47,662 bases of DNA from a virus. Each line of letters begins with the position of its first letter. The stretch's first letter is position 1. The stretch spans positions 1-47,662 of the IMG/VR virus record IMGVR_UViG_3300040751_005239. One strand, written 5' to 3'. The translations under genes were made by a program, and so were the position numbers. Under the pieces are notes generated by a model. The model had not been told where the DNA came from, ran no database searches, and saw only the letters and a list, made by a program, of their open reading frames with translations. Shown here one piece after another: positions 19,913-27,756 of this stretch.

Positions 19913-21158
19913 AATATACTGTTACGTCAAAAGTTTTTCTTTTTTCTTTAAACTTCGCTAATGTTGTCAACATTGTTTCATGCCATTCGTCTATTGTCTT
20001 TTGATATCCAAATTCCGTCCTAGCATATTTTAAAACTTTTTTGCTTAATTTTTCTTTTTCTTTATTTGACTTTTTATAAAGTTTCATAATTCCTTTTGCA
20101 ACATTTTGATTTGAAACATAGTCTTCGTATATAAAAGGAACTGTTTGACTACCTACTAAAGTTTTAAAATCAATATCTAATGCAACACCATTTTCTCCGC
20201 CTTGTCTTGCATTACAAACCTGTCTTGTTAACCCGCCAGTTTTCGCTGCAATAATTGGAGTCCCTGTCATCATGGATTCTAACGTTGAAAGTCCAAAACC
20301 TTCTGCGTACGACATGTTAAGACAAAAATCTGACACATTATACAATACATTCATTTTTTCAAATTCCAATCTATCCCTTGAAAAGAAAACATTTTCATGT
20401 ATTCCTAACATTTCAGCAGTTCGAAATAAATTAGGTCCTTCATTATCAGTTGGTTCTGTGTGCATGATCAAAGTTGCTTTTTGATGACCCTTCTTTCTTT
20501 TTAATTCTTTAAGAAATAATGACCAAGATTCTAAAACATCATTAGGACGTTTTCTTTTTGCGTTTCTATTAACCCATATTCCAACAAAATGATCTTCTCT
20601 GTCGCTTCCTAATAATTGCTTTTTATAAGTTTGGATTTGTTCTTTCTTTAAAGGAAAAAACATACTCTCAGGCAATGCGTGTGGAATCCAATTTGTTTTA
20701 TCAGGAAATTTGTCTTTTATCATTTCATATGTCATGTGAGAATGACAATTCAAAAGATCTGTTGCCTCATAAAAAGATTCATTAAAATCTGGATACGGAT
20801 AATTGTCCCATACATGCCACCAAACAATTGGACAAACTTGATGTATTTCGTCTTCCATTTCAAAAAGCCATACAAAAAACCTGGGGTCTGTGAAAATAAA
20901 CAATAAGTCAGGTTTTTCAGTTGCTAATGCAACCCTTAACATTTCTGGATTACCAAAACCGTTAATAGGTTTAATGATTAAATCATCATTAACAACAACA
21001 GTTCGATAATCTGAATGTTTTAAAGCCGCACCAAATTGACGAAAAGTCCAATTACCCTTTTCAATTAAGCCAGTTAACAAATGCCTAGTTTGTGTTCCTA
21101 CACCACTTGTAGATAGTGCATGATCTGACAAAACTAAAACTTTTAATTTCTTCTGCAT
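19911..21158 (-). CDS. Glycosyltransferase, GT4-type (GT-B fold)
   Basis: A 415-residue glycosyltransferase. It opens with a Rossmann start (KVLVLSDHALSTSGVGTQTR), typical of GT4. The donor-site signature is EGFGLSTLESMMTGTPIIAA in the last third, followed by KTGGLTRQV. The middle has WWHVWDNYPYPDF, as in related phage and capsular enzymes. A GGAG site precedes the ATG at 21158, and a sigma-70-like promoter lies in the 64-base gap upstream. It could be the first gene of a unit running into the sigma factor and baseplate genes. Substrates unknown. Confidence 0.8.
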   Translation of the reverse strand: MQKKLKVLVLSDHALSTSGVGTQTRHLLTGLIEKGNWTFRQFGAALKHSDYRTVVVNDDLIIKPINGFGNPEMLRVALATEKPDLLFIFTDPRFFVWLFEMEDEIHQVCPIVWWHVWDNYPYPDFNESFYEATDLLNCHSHMTYEMIKDKFPDKTNWIPHALPESMFFPLKKEQIQTYKKQLLGSDREDHFVGIWVNRNAKRKRPNDVLESWSLFLKELKRKKGHQKATLIMHTEPTDNEGPNLFRTAEMLGIHENVFFSRDRLEFEKMNVLYNVSDFCLNMSYAEGFGLSTLESMMTGTPIIAAKTGGLTRQVCNARQGGENGVALDIDFKTLVGSQTVPFIYEDYVSNQNVAKGIMKLYKKSNKEKEKLSKKVLKYARTEFGYQKTIDEWHETMLTTLAKFKEKRKTFDVTVY

Positions 21159-21187
21159 GTGTCTCCATATATATCTATTTTCTTTTG

Positions 21188-21217
21188 ATAATACACTGCA
21201 GGTTTGTTATTTGTTAA
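21188..21217 (-). promoter_or_regulatory. Candidate sigma-70 promoter in the 64-base gap
   Basis: On the minus strand TTAACA (21212-21217, 5/6 match to TTGACA) is followed after exactly 18 bases by TATTAT (21188-21193, 5/6 match to TATAAT). A start near 21181 would leave a short leader containing the GGAG of the downstream glycosyltransferase. Because the DNA is AT-rich, such matches occur by chance; the gap location is the main support. Confidence 0.4.
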
Positions 21218-21222
21218 ACTTT

Positions 21223-21459
21223 TTATTCTTCTCCGTCATCACCTATAGCATAAACAGGACACAATTCTAAAGCTTCATAACATGCGTCTTCTTCATCTTC
21301 GTTTTCTGGCTGTTTGTATACAACGTCATGTGTTCCAGCATCGCTAATTTTAAAATTATCCGGTGCAGCATTAGCACACACATTGCAAAAAATGCATTCC
21401 CTGTCTACATAAAATTTACCACTTGCATTGTCCGGGTATTTGTCTTTCTTATCTGCCAA
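21223..21459 (-). CDS. [4Fe-4S] ferredoxin
   Basis: A 78-residue acidic ferredoxin. C22-x2-C25-x2-C28 and C67 followed by Pro give the four ligands of a single [4Fe-4S] cluster; C60 is an extra cysteine. The sequence FYVDRECIFCNVCANAAPDN is typical of the Fer4 single-cluster family. It starts immediately after the stop of the QueF-like gene. Phage ferredoxins can feed electrons to host or phage reductases. Here possible partners are the radical SAM enzyme, the Fe-S nuclease next door, or a 7-deazaguanine enzyme elsewhere; which one is not visible. Confidence 0.85.
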   Translation of the reverse strand: MADKKDKYPDNASGKFYVDRECIFCNVCANAAPDNFKISDAGTHDVVYKQPENEDEEDACYEALELCPVYAIGDDGEE

Positions 21460-21879
21460 TTACCATTCCTCTTGTTGCCCCACACAATCTTTGAATTGGT
21501 CTTTACCACCCCTAACTCCCCAATCAGAGTCAACAGTAAGCTTTGATGAAATACCACCACGAGGATTACAAACCATAACCAATCTCAACCTTGTAGGTTC
21601 ATATGCAGACATCATGTCGTCATATATAACATTAATTATGCGCTCGTATGAGTAAATTTGACTTCGAAATGCAAAAAAGTATTCTTTGAGTGATTTTAAC
21701 TCAATAACTTTATCGCCAGGATAAAATGTAATGTATAGGTATGCAAAATCAGGTTGTCCTCTACAACCTTCAAAAGTTAACTCAGGAATTTTCATTTTAA
21801 TTTCATAAGATTCTTTTGAAGGATTTGGAATTGATTTTAAAATATCTCTATTTTTAGCCCAATTTCTTTTCTTTTTCAT
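21460..21879 (-). CDS. QueF-family protein (preQ0 reductase-like), divergent
   Basis: A 139-residue T-fold protein of the QueF family. Visible family features are the cysteine segment ELTFEGCRGQPDFAYLYI (C39, D44), the NADPH-site motif E60-L-K-S-L-K65, R72, E79, and the closing NPRGGI. QueF reduces preQ0 to preQ1; QueF-like relatives use the same cysteine for other nitrile chemistry. Two oddities: the catalytic Cys and Asp are 5 apart here, against 7 in the classic B. subtilis pattern, and the His of the FHE motif is replaced (S77-Y78-E79). The function may therefore differ. It overlaps the nuclease end by 4 bases. Confidence 0.7.
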   Translation of the reverse strand: MKKKRNWAKNRDILKSIPNPSKESYEIKMKIPELTFEGCRGQPDFAYLYITFYPGDKVIELKSLKEYFFAFRSQIYSYERIINVIYDDMMSAYEPTRLRLVMVCNPRGGISSKLTVDSDWGVRGGKDQFKDCVGQQEEW

Positions 21880-22715
21880 TTACAATGCTCCGTTCCTTTG
21901 TATGGGCAATATTGACAGCTGTTTCTGTTTTTTAAAAACATACCCCTGTTTGTTGTTTTAATCATATTTCTCATTAACTTTAAACCTTTTTCGTAAGTTT
22001 TTGGACCAACTGAAACTTTTACAAGATCACAAACTTTTCCTGGTTTTGCTCCTCGCTTTAATAAAATAAAAGCACATCGTATGTCTTTTAAATCAACATT
22101 GTGTTTTTTTGCCCAAAAGTGTTTGTACAGAATTAATTGTGCAGTCATTCCCAGGTCTTGTTTCTTATCTCTTCTCCAACCCCATGCACCTGCAGTTTTC
22201 CAGTCAATAATCCAATACTCATGACCTTTTCCTCTTTTCTTCGGTACCTTAAGCACACCGTCAATAAAGCCTTTAAAAGATAGGTCAATATCTAGATCTT
22301 CTATTTTTTCATAAAGTTCTTCTTCTGCTTTAAGGCATTCCCAACCAGGAAATTCTGCATTTAGAAAACTAATTACTTCATCCCACATGTTATTTGCCCA
22401 TGTTTCCCATGTCGAAACAGGTTCATGTTTGTACCAACCAGGTTGCTTAGAATACCACTCCGGGTTTTCAAAACCAGCTTTCTGCCAACTTTCTTTCATT
22501 ACTCCTATGATATTATTACGATCAAGTTCGGAGCCCTCTATTAACCTCTCACAACCTTCGTGCACTGCCGTTCCAAAATGAAGATACGGACTGTCTTCAA
22601 ACATGTCTATTTTGTCGACATAAGTTAATTTATGCCGATAAGGACATTCTTTCCAAATTTTAATTTCTGAAAATGATATATGTGGTTTTCCTGTTGGGAA
22701 TATTTTATTTTGCAT
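21876..22715 (-). CDS. PD-(D/E)XK nuclease with Fe-S cluster (RecB/Cas4-like)
   Basis: A 279-residue nuclease of the PDDEXK_1 type. Motifs in order: C24 in WKECPYRHKL; GTAVH with H52; D152 in FKGFIDGVL; D171-W-K173 in WIIDWKT; Q193-x3-Y197; and C267-x2-C270-x7-C278 at the end. C24 plus the three C-terminal cysteines form the [4Fe-4S] arrangement of Cas4 and AddB nucleases. It probably cuts or resects single-stranded DNA ends during phage replication, recombination or host DNA breakdown. No CRISPR genes or repeats are nearby, so a Cas4 role in adaptation is not supported. Confidence 0.8.
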   Translation of the reverse strand: MQNKIFPTGKPHISFSEIKIWKECPYRHKLTYVDKIDMFEDSPYLHFGTAVHEGCERLIEGSELDRNNIIGVMKESWQKAGFENPEWYSKQPGWYKHEPVSTWETWANNMWDEVISFLNAEFPGWECLKAEEELYEKIEDLDIDLSFKGFIDGVLKVPKKRGKGHEYWIIDWKTAGAWGWRRDKKQDLGMTAQLILYKHFWAKKHNVDLKDIRCAFILLKRGAKPGKVCDLVKVSVGPKTYEKGLKLMRNMIKTTNRGMFLKNRNSCQYCPYKGTEHCK

Positions 22716-22751
22716 TGTTTTTCCTTTTTTTATATTATAACCTGCAAAATA

Positions 22752-23597
22752 TTATTTTTCATTTTTTGTAACAGCACCGGGAATATCATACCAGTTTAAA
22801 TTTTTTCTTACTTGCTTGTTCTTTTCCCAAGCACCTTTCATGACTGTTGGATCTACACCTAATTCTTCTGCTTTCTTAATCATTGCATTGATATCTTTTG
22901 GAAAACATTTTCCTCCAAAACCAAAGTCACCATCATGGCCAGGAACATCAATATGTGAATTACCTATTCTAAAATCAGACATGAAACCATTTACTGCCGT
23001 TTCCCAATCACCTTCAATTGCTTTACAAATTTGGTGCATTTCATTCATAAAAGAAACTTTTGTTGCAAAAAAACAATTAGCCATATATTTGATTAGTTGT
23101 GCTGTTCCAAAATCTGTTTTAATTATTTTAGTATATGGAAATCTAATCCTATATAATTTTTCTACTACATTGTTTGCATTTGATTTGTTACTACCCAAAA
23201 CAATTCTAGCTGTGTTTATAAAATCCAATCTTGCTTTTCTCTCTGTTAAAAATTCTGGATTAAAAACAAAGCTCATCGAAGGATATATTTTTGCCAAATA
23301 CTCAGTTGTTCCAGGTACAACTGTTGATTTAATTACAACAACTTTTTCGTTGATATTTTCATGTTGAGAAAGTTCTTCTATTACTGATTCTACAATTGAA
23401 AGATCACACTCACCTGATTCAAACATTGGTGTAGGTACACAAACAAATATTACCTTTGAATTGCAAACTAATTCTTCCATAGAATGGGTTGACCGCTTTT
23501 GATCTTTGTCATGAACATATATGTCATCTGTTTGCAATATAAAACCATGGACAATTGCTTGTCCCACAAATCCGTTACCAATTATTCCAATTTTCAT
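22752..23597 (-). CDS. UDP-glucose/GDP-mannose dehydrogenase family, lacks C-terminal domain
   Basis: A 281-residue NAD-dependent sugar-nucleotide dehydrogenase-type protein. Features: G7-N-G-F-V-G12 dinucleotide motif; VCVPTPM (52-58); STVVPGTTE (91-99); FNPEFLTER (112-120); K170 and N174 in LIKYMAN; and the catalytic C231 in GFGGKCFPKD. Family members are about 390-450 residues and end in a second Rossmann domain that binds the UDP part. That domain is absent here: the protein stops about 50 residues after the active cysteine. It may be a natural short form or have a changed substrate. It is the last gene of the sugar island in transcription order. Confidence 0.75.
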   Translation of the reverse strand: MKIGIIGNGFVGQAIVHGFILQTDDIYVHDKDQKRSTHSMEELVCNSKVIFVCVPTPMFESGECDLSIVESVIEELSQHENINEKVVVIKSTVVPGTTEYLAKIYPSMSFVFNPEFLTERKARLDFINTARIVLGSNKSNANNVVEKLYRIRFPYTKIIKTDFGTAQLIKYMANCFFATKVSFMNEMHQICKAIEGDWETAVNGFMSDFRIGNSHIDVPGHDGDFGFGGKCFPKDINAMIKKAEELGVDPTVMKGAWEKNKQVRKNLNWYDIPGAVTKNEK

Positions 23598-23599
23598 TA

Positions 23600-24646
23600 T
23601 TATTCCTTAAAACAATTTTTAATTTGAAGTGCAAATCTTTTTGCTATTTTATCTATATTATAACTTTCATAAAGTAATTTTTGAGCATTTCTCGTTTTAA
23701 TTAATGACTTATCATAATCTTTCATAATATTAAATACAATATCTATTAAGTCTTCAAAATTAGGTTGGCATTTAAAATAAAAATTATCTGAGTCATAAAG
23801 ATTACAATATGATTCTAAAAAATCTGTGTCTGGTTTTATTAATATACCACCTAAGTATATTGTTTCATAATCTCGCCAATTATAACCTCCAAAACCCCAA
23901 GGCGACAGACAAACGCTTGAAGCTAAAAGCGTTTGCCAATATTGCGGTTGTGTAAATGGCTTTCCATATTGCGCAATTACTTTCTTGTTTTTAACATTAC
24001 CATATTCTAAAACCTTGTCATATGCATTCTTTCTATGTTCATTAAGTAATCTTATGATGTCATATCTATCATCATTTTTGTTCATATTGACATAATTTTT
24101 ATTTTTAGAATAATCAACAATTCCTGCGAAATTTAAATCATATTCTCTTTGATGATCAAAAAACCTACTAAAGTTTCTTACGTTTTTAAATCTAAAATTA
24201 TAAAAAGCAGGTAATGCACATTGTATTTTTCTTAATTCTTTGTCTGAGAATATATTTTCATATTCAGACTTTTTGTATTTGGTATTAATAAAATTTAAAT
24301 GATATCTTTTGTCCCCGGAAGTTTTTTTATTGTGGTTATCTTTATCTTTGAAATTTGTAATCTTAAAAAAACCTTTTACTATATCTTTTTTAATAGCATC
24401 TCTCATTTTTTCGCTAGCAATATTAGCTGAATCTGAGCGTTGGAGAATTATTATCGGTTTTTTAGAATCGTATGCTAAGTCTAAATCCGGATCTAATATA
24501 GTTTGATGAGTCATATAAACATCACAATTTTTTACTTCGTTAACAAATGTAATATCGTGATGATTTTTTAAAATAACTTGGCTGTCTTCTATAAATTTAA
24601 TTCTGTCGTCGTATCTTTTGTCTTTTGACTCTAAGTATATTTTCAT
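23600..24646 (-). CDS. Putative glycosyltransferase, exostosin / GT-B-like
   Basis: A 348-residue protein. The C-terminal part has a donor-site-like segment, LSPWGFGGYNWRDYETIYLG followed by GILIKP, which resembles the R-x-x-E-x-x-x-x-G pattern of exostosin and Glyco_trans_1_2 families. The N-terminus is poorly conserved, and the first half has NHHDITFVNEVKNCDVYMTH. It abuts the methyltransferase upstream and the dehydrogenase downstream. I am fairly sure it is a GT-B-like enzyme, and unsure of the family and substrate. Confidence 0.6.
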   Translation of the reverse strand: MKIYLESKDKRYDDRIKFIEDSQVILKNHHDITFVNEVKNCDVYMTHQTILDPDLDLAYDSKKPIIILQRSDSANIASEKMRDAIKKDIVKGFFKITNFKDKDNHNKKTSGDKRYHLNFINTKYKKSEYENIFSDKELRKIQCALPAFYNFRFKNVRNFSRFFDHQREYDLNFAGIVDYSKNKNYVNMNKNDDRYDIIRLLNEHRKNAYDKVLEYGNVKNKKVIAQYGKPFTQPQYWQTLLASSVCLSPWGFGGYNWRDYETIYLGGILIKPDTDFLESYCNLYDSDNFYFKCQPNFEDLIDIVFNIMKDYDKSLIKTRNAQKLLYESYNIDKIAKRFALQIKNCFKE

Positions 24647-24647
24647 T

Positions 24648-25406
24648 TTATAAACTCTTTAATGTAACAAAAACTAGTTTTGTGTTTTCTTTTGAGAAAG
24701 ATTTTTCATAGTCTTTGTTTGATTGAAATTGAGATTTTTTATAACATTTTTCCATGTTTACGAAATCAAAATTTTCTGAAAATGGATAAAATAATTCTTC
24801 AAAATTTTTATAGTTTGAATTATAATCACAATTTTCTCTTTTGTTTTCTATTATTTTTTCTTTGCTAAAATTTAACGGATGTTTAATTAATACAAAACTT
24901 TCTTTGCATATACTGACGGCTTTATTAGAAAACGCTTTAATCTCATTAAAAGAAAGAAATTGAACGACGCCTAAGAACAAATATATATTTAAACAATCTT
25001 CATCATTTGTATTTTGTGCGTCTTCAATTCCTTTATAATCTTTATGACTAAATAAAAAATTTTTTTGATCTTTTTCTGTTAATTCTTTTTTAATGTTTGC
25101 ACATGATTGTGAAATATAATTTTTATTCGTATCTAACCCTAAAAAAGAATATTCTTCAAAAAGATTGAATTCTTTAATTATTTTGTAAATTGCTATTAAG
25201 TGATATCCGGTTGAACAACCTATATCAATTATTTTTAATTTTTTGTATTTTCTAACCTTAGTTTGTTCATGTATAAAATTTAAAACAAAATTAACTTCAA
25301 TATCGTCCAAAATCTTTCCGATTCTATCCCCATACCTCCAAAAATCATATTTTGCTTCATTTAAGTTTACAGATTGTTTGTCATATCTTTTGTTGAAATA
25401 ATTCAT
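24648..25406 (-). CDS. Class I SAM-dependent methyltransferase
   Basis: A 252-residue protein. Motif I of a class I methyltransferase is at 58-70 (LKIIDIGCSTGYH), followed by LGLDTNK, whose acidic residue would bind the ribose of SAM. The later segment with LFLGVVQFLSFNEIKAFSNK matches post-motif strands of the fold. No nucleic-acid-methylation motif (DPPY or PC) is visible, so a small-molecule or glycan methyltransferase is more likely. Sits between a GT-like gene and the DUF711 gene. Confidence 0.65.
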   Translation of the reverse strand: MNYFNKRYDKQSVNLNEAKYDFWRYGDRIGKILDDIEVNFVLNFIHEQTKVRKYKKLKIIDIGCSTGYHLIAIYKIIKEFNLFEEYSFLGLDTNKNYISQSCANIKKELTEKDQKNFLFSHKDYKGIEDAQNTNDEDCLNIYLFLGVVQFLSFNEIKAFSNKAVSICKESFVLIKHPLNFSKEKIIENKRENCDYNSNYKNFEELFYPFSENFDFVNMEKCYKKSQFQSNKDYEKSFSKENTKLVFVTLKSL

Positions 25407-25418
25407 ATGTTTATCGCT

Positions 25419-26648
25419 TTATTTGAAAAAATTAATTTTGCTTTTAACTTGATTTGGTAATTTTAAAAAATGAGGTCCATTTTTTTCACTCTGCAGTTTT
25501 AAATTAGAAAAGAATATATCTTCATAACTGGTTAGTTCGCTATTTGATTTTGTATTGTCAATTAACAATCTTAACCCTAAAGGTTTTTCAAGTTTGTTAG
25601 AAAGACAATAAGTATCTAAAATATAACCATAAATTTCTTCATCTTTAACATTTTTACAAAGAGGAATCATATCTAATCCGCAGCCGCATGTGGTTGACAA
25701 TAAAAATAAATTTCTAAAATCTATTTTATTTTCTGAGAAATAATTTGAAAGTAAATTATCTTCTAGTACAGAATACATCAAAGAACAAAAACCTGTTGTT
25801 TTTATATTTTCATTCATTTCAATTTTTTTAAGTATGTCTGTATAAAATGTATGTATGAATTGGGTGCCCGGATCACCAAAAACAAATTTTATTTTTGATC
25901 TAGATCTTCCTAAGTTACCTATTATCTCTATTAATTCTACAACAGAAGCTTCTCCATGAAGATAAGGGAAAGGAGAAAATGATATATCAAATCCCATAAA
26001 TTTAGTTTTAGATAACTGACAGAATTCACTAATCTTTAATTGAAGTTTTTCTAGATCATTAATTAAAGATTTTTCAATTAGCGAAGATAATTTTTCAATT
26101 GAAAGTCTATTGTTTTTACTAACTAAATCTTTAACATAGTTAACAATTTCTAAACCTATGCTAAACTTTGTAATATCTTCATATCTTTCTTTTGATGAAA
26201 ACGAATAAGGAAAATAAGGAGTGTAATCTTTAATATTAAAACCTACTCCTAACTGGAAATTTGAATATCCTTCACCTTTATTAAGATTTGAAACACTTCT
26301 AATTAAGTTAGTAATATCAAATAGGTTTTCTGGCGTTACGTCATCGTCTTTGTTGATATTGACAGAGTAAAAAATATTTTTGTTTTTTGAAATGTCTGTT
26401 AATATTTCATTTTGATAATCAGATTTTTTGATTTTGTTAATTTCTATTTGCTTTGACATTCCCCATATTTTTTTATTTTTAAGTAAATTCAATCCCGCAT
26501 TGTTTTTAATTGAGCTAACCCTAAAACACCGAGGTTGTAAAAAAGATAAATTTTTAATAGCAAAATCAATGTCGTCAGCAAAAACTTTATCATTAACATT
26601 CTCTTGATAAAAAGTTACTGCTCTTATTGGGAGAAATATTTTGTTCAT
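25419..26648 (-). CDS. UPF0210/DUF711-family protein
   Basis: About 409 residues from the ATG at 26648. A longer reading from 26744 would overlap the ParB-like gene by about 95 bases and add a hydrophobic, low-complexity start, so I prefer 26648. Family features are KFMGFDISFSPFPYLHGEAS and, near the end, TCGCGLDMIPLCKNV followed by YILDTYCLSNKLEKPLGLRL. These match the DUF711 signature CGTGLDxxPLPGD and its following helix. The biochemical role of the family is unknown. Presence in a sugar/phospho-decoration cluster of a phage is unusual. Confidence 0.65.
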   Translation of the reverse strand: MNKIFLPIRAVTFYQENVNDKVFADDIDFAIKNLSFLQPRCFRVSSIKNNAGLNLLKNKKIWGMSKQIEINKIKKSDYQNEILTDISKNKNIFYSVNINKDDDVTPENLFDITNLIRSVSNLNKGEGYSNFQLGVGFNIKDYTPYFPYSFSSKERYEDITKFSIGLEIVNYVKDLVSKNNRLSIEKLSSLIEKSLINDLEKLQLKISEFCQLSKTKFMGFDISFSPFPYLHGEASVVELIEIIGNLGRSRSKIKFVFGDPGTQFIHTFYTDILKKIEMNENIKTTGFCSLMYSVLEDNLLSNYFSENKIDFRNLFLLSTTCGCGLDMIPLCKNVKDEEIYGYILDTYCLSNKLEKPLGLRLLIDNTKSNSELTSYEDIFFSNLKLQSEKNGPHFLKLPNQVKSKINFFK

Positions 26649-26649
26649 T

Positions 26650-27054
26650 TTACACCAGTTCTTCAATATTAACGTTAATATTTTCAGGTATTTCAAAATC
26701 AAAGTAATGTTGAACAGTTTTATAAGGATAAATTTTACCATCAATAGAGTTTTGAATTACTTTTTCATGGCTAATTTCTATATTTTCTCTAAGTGATTTT
26801 ATTTTTATCATTTTATAATCTTTAACAACAATCGCAGGAATCTTTTTAAGAAACATATCTTTTGAAATTTGAAATCTATGGTGACCATCAAGTACGTGAT
26901 ATAAATTATTTTTTTTATTAAAAAATACAACTATTGGTTTTTGCCAACTTTCTTTTATAATTTTATTTTTTAAATTTTCTACTCTTGCTTTGCTATGATC
27001 TTCTATCGGAATTATTTTTTTTGTTTCTATTTTTTGATATTTATTTTTGCCCAT
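26650..27054 (-). CDS. ParB-fold protein resembling free-serine kinases (SerK/SbnI)
   Basis: A 134-residue ParB/sulfiredoxin-superfamily protein. E18 in IIPIEDHSKARVENL, the D56-G-H-H-R60 motif, and the closing K112-T-x-x-H116 (IYPYKTVQHYF) match the form of SerK and SbnI, which make O-phosphoserine from free serine with ADP or ATP. A role as a DNA-partition ParB is unlikely: there is no helix-turn-helix and no ParA partner. The start is inside the end of the nucleotidyltransferase gene (28-base overlap), so the two are probably made together. A serine or hydroxyl-acid kinase feeding that enzyme is inference. Confidence 0.6.
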   Translation of the reverse strand: MGKNKYQKIETKKIIPIEDHSKARVENLKNKIIKESWQKPIVVFFNKKNNLYHVLDGHHRFQISKDMFLKKIPAIVVKDYKMIKIKSLRENIEISHEKVIQNSIDGKIYPYKTVQHYFDFEIPENINVNIEELV

Positions 27055-27746
27055 TCATATTCCTTTTTATTATTAACTGTAAATGATCTATTAAAATATA
27101 ACTTTTTAAAGTCATTATTACAATTTAAAAAAGAATTAAAATAGTAATAATTCATACCTGATTTTTCGATGATTTTTCTCTGTTCGTTCATGAGTTTCTT
27201 TGCTGTTTTTTTACTAATTAAAAAAACTCCTGTCATTCTATCATCATTTGAACTTTCTTCTCTTAAGTAAATTTTATTATTTTGATTTACGCAACCTATT
27301 CTAGATTTGTTTTGCTGACTGTACTTTTCAACAAATACATAATCTTTGTTTTCGTTTTGTTGAAATACTTCGTAAAATACTCTTGTATCTTCTTTACTGA
27401 CAATAACGTCACCTTCAGATATTAATACGTAATCAAAATCATGATCATCGTTAAACGCTTTTTGCAAACACAAAAAACAGCTATTAATGTTTTTATCATT
27501 TTTATAATTTTCATTTTTAACTGTTATTATAAAATCTGACTTTAAATAATCATATTTTTCGCTTTGAAAACCTGTAGATATATAGACTTTTTTTGCATTT
27601 AAGATGTTTTTTTGTTGTCTTATTAATCTTTCTATTATAGTTTCTTCATTGGTTATTTTTTTTAAACACTTACTGCTATTTTCTTTCATTCTAGAAGACT
27701 GACCTGCTGCTAAAATTATAGAAATTATCTTAATATTCTCTTGCAT
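27027..27746 (-). CDS. Nucleotidyltransferase, LicC/MobA-type
   Basis: A 239-residue GT-A-fold nucleotidyltransferase. LAAGQSSRM (12-20) with K30 is the NTP-binding loop; the NINSCFLCLQ segment (86-95) and EGDV with D113 recall CTP:phosphocholine or other CTP-using enzymes (LicC type). Shared neighbourhood and overlap with the SerK-like gene suggest that its sugar-like substrate could be a phosphorylated amino acid or amino alcohol, giving a CDP-linked donor. That is inference; a plain sugar-phosphate substrate is also possible. The AGAGG ribosome site supports the ATG at 27746. Confidence 0.65.
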   Translation of the reverse strand: MQENIKIISIILAAGQSSRMKENSSKCLKKITNEETIIERLIRQQKNILNAKKVYISTGFQSEKYDYLKSDFIITVKNENYKNDKNINSCFLCLQKAFNDDHDFDYVLISEGDVIVSKEDTRVFYEVFQQNENKDYVFVEKYSQQNKSRIGCVNQNNKIYLREESSNDDRMTGVFLISKKTAKKLMNEQRKIIEKSGMNYYYFNSFLNCNNDFKKLYFNRSFTVNNKKEYEWAKINIKK

Positions 27747-27756
27747 AAAACCTCTT

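Noticed and set aside
21876-22715. Cas4 of a CRISPR system
   Set aside because: No cas1/cas2 genes and no repeat-spacer array in the window; the same Fe-S nuclease type occurs in phage recombination modules.
22734-22739. TATAAT hexamer between the dehydrogenase and nuclease genes as a promoter
   Set aside because: No acceptable -35 element at 16-18 bases; the position upstream reads GAAAAA.
26649-26744. Longer N-terminus for the DUF711 protein
   Set aside because: The extra 32 residues are hydrophobic, overlap the ParB-like gene and are not part of the family; the ATG at 26648 fits better.
26650-27054. Chromosome-partition ParB
   Set aside because: It lacks helix-turn-helix and ParA partner, and the DGHHR and K-T-x-x-H motifs fit serine-kinase-like proteins.
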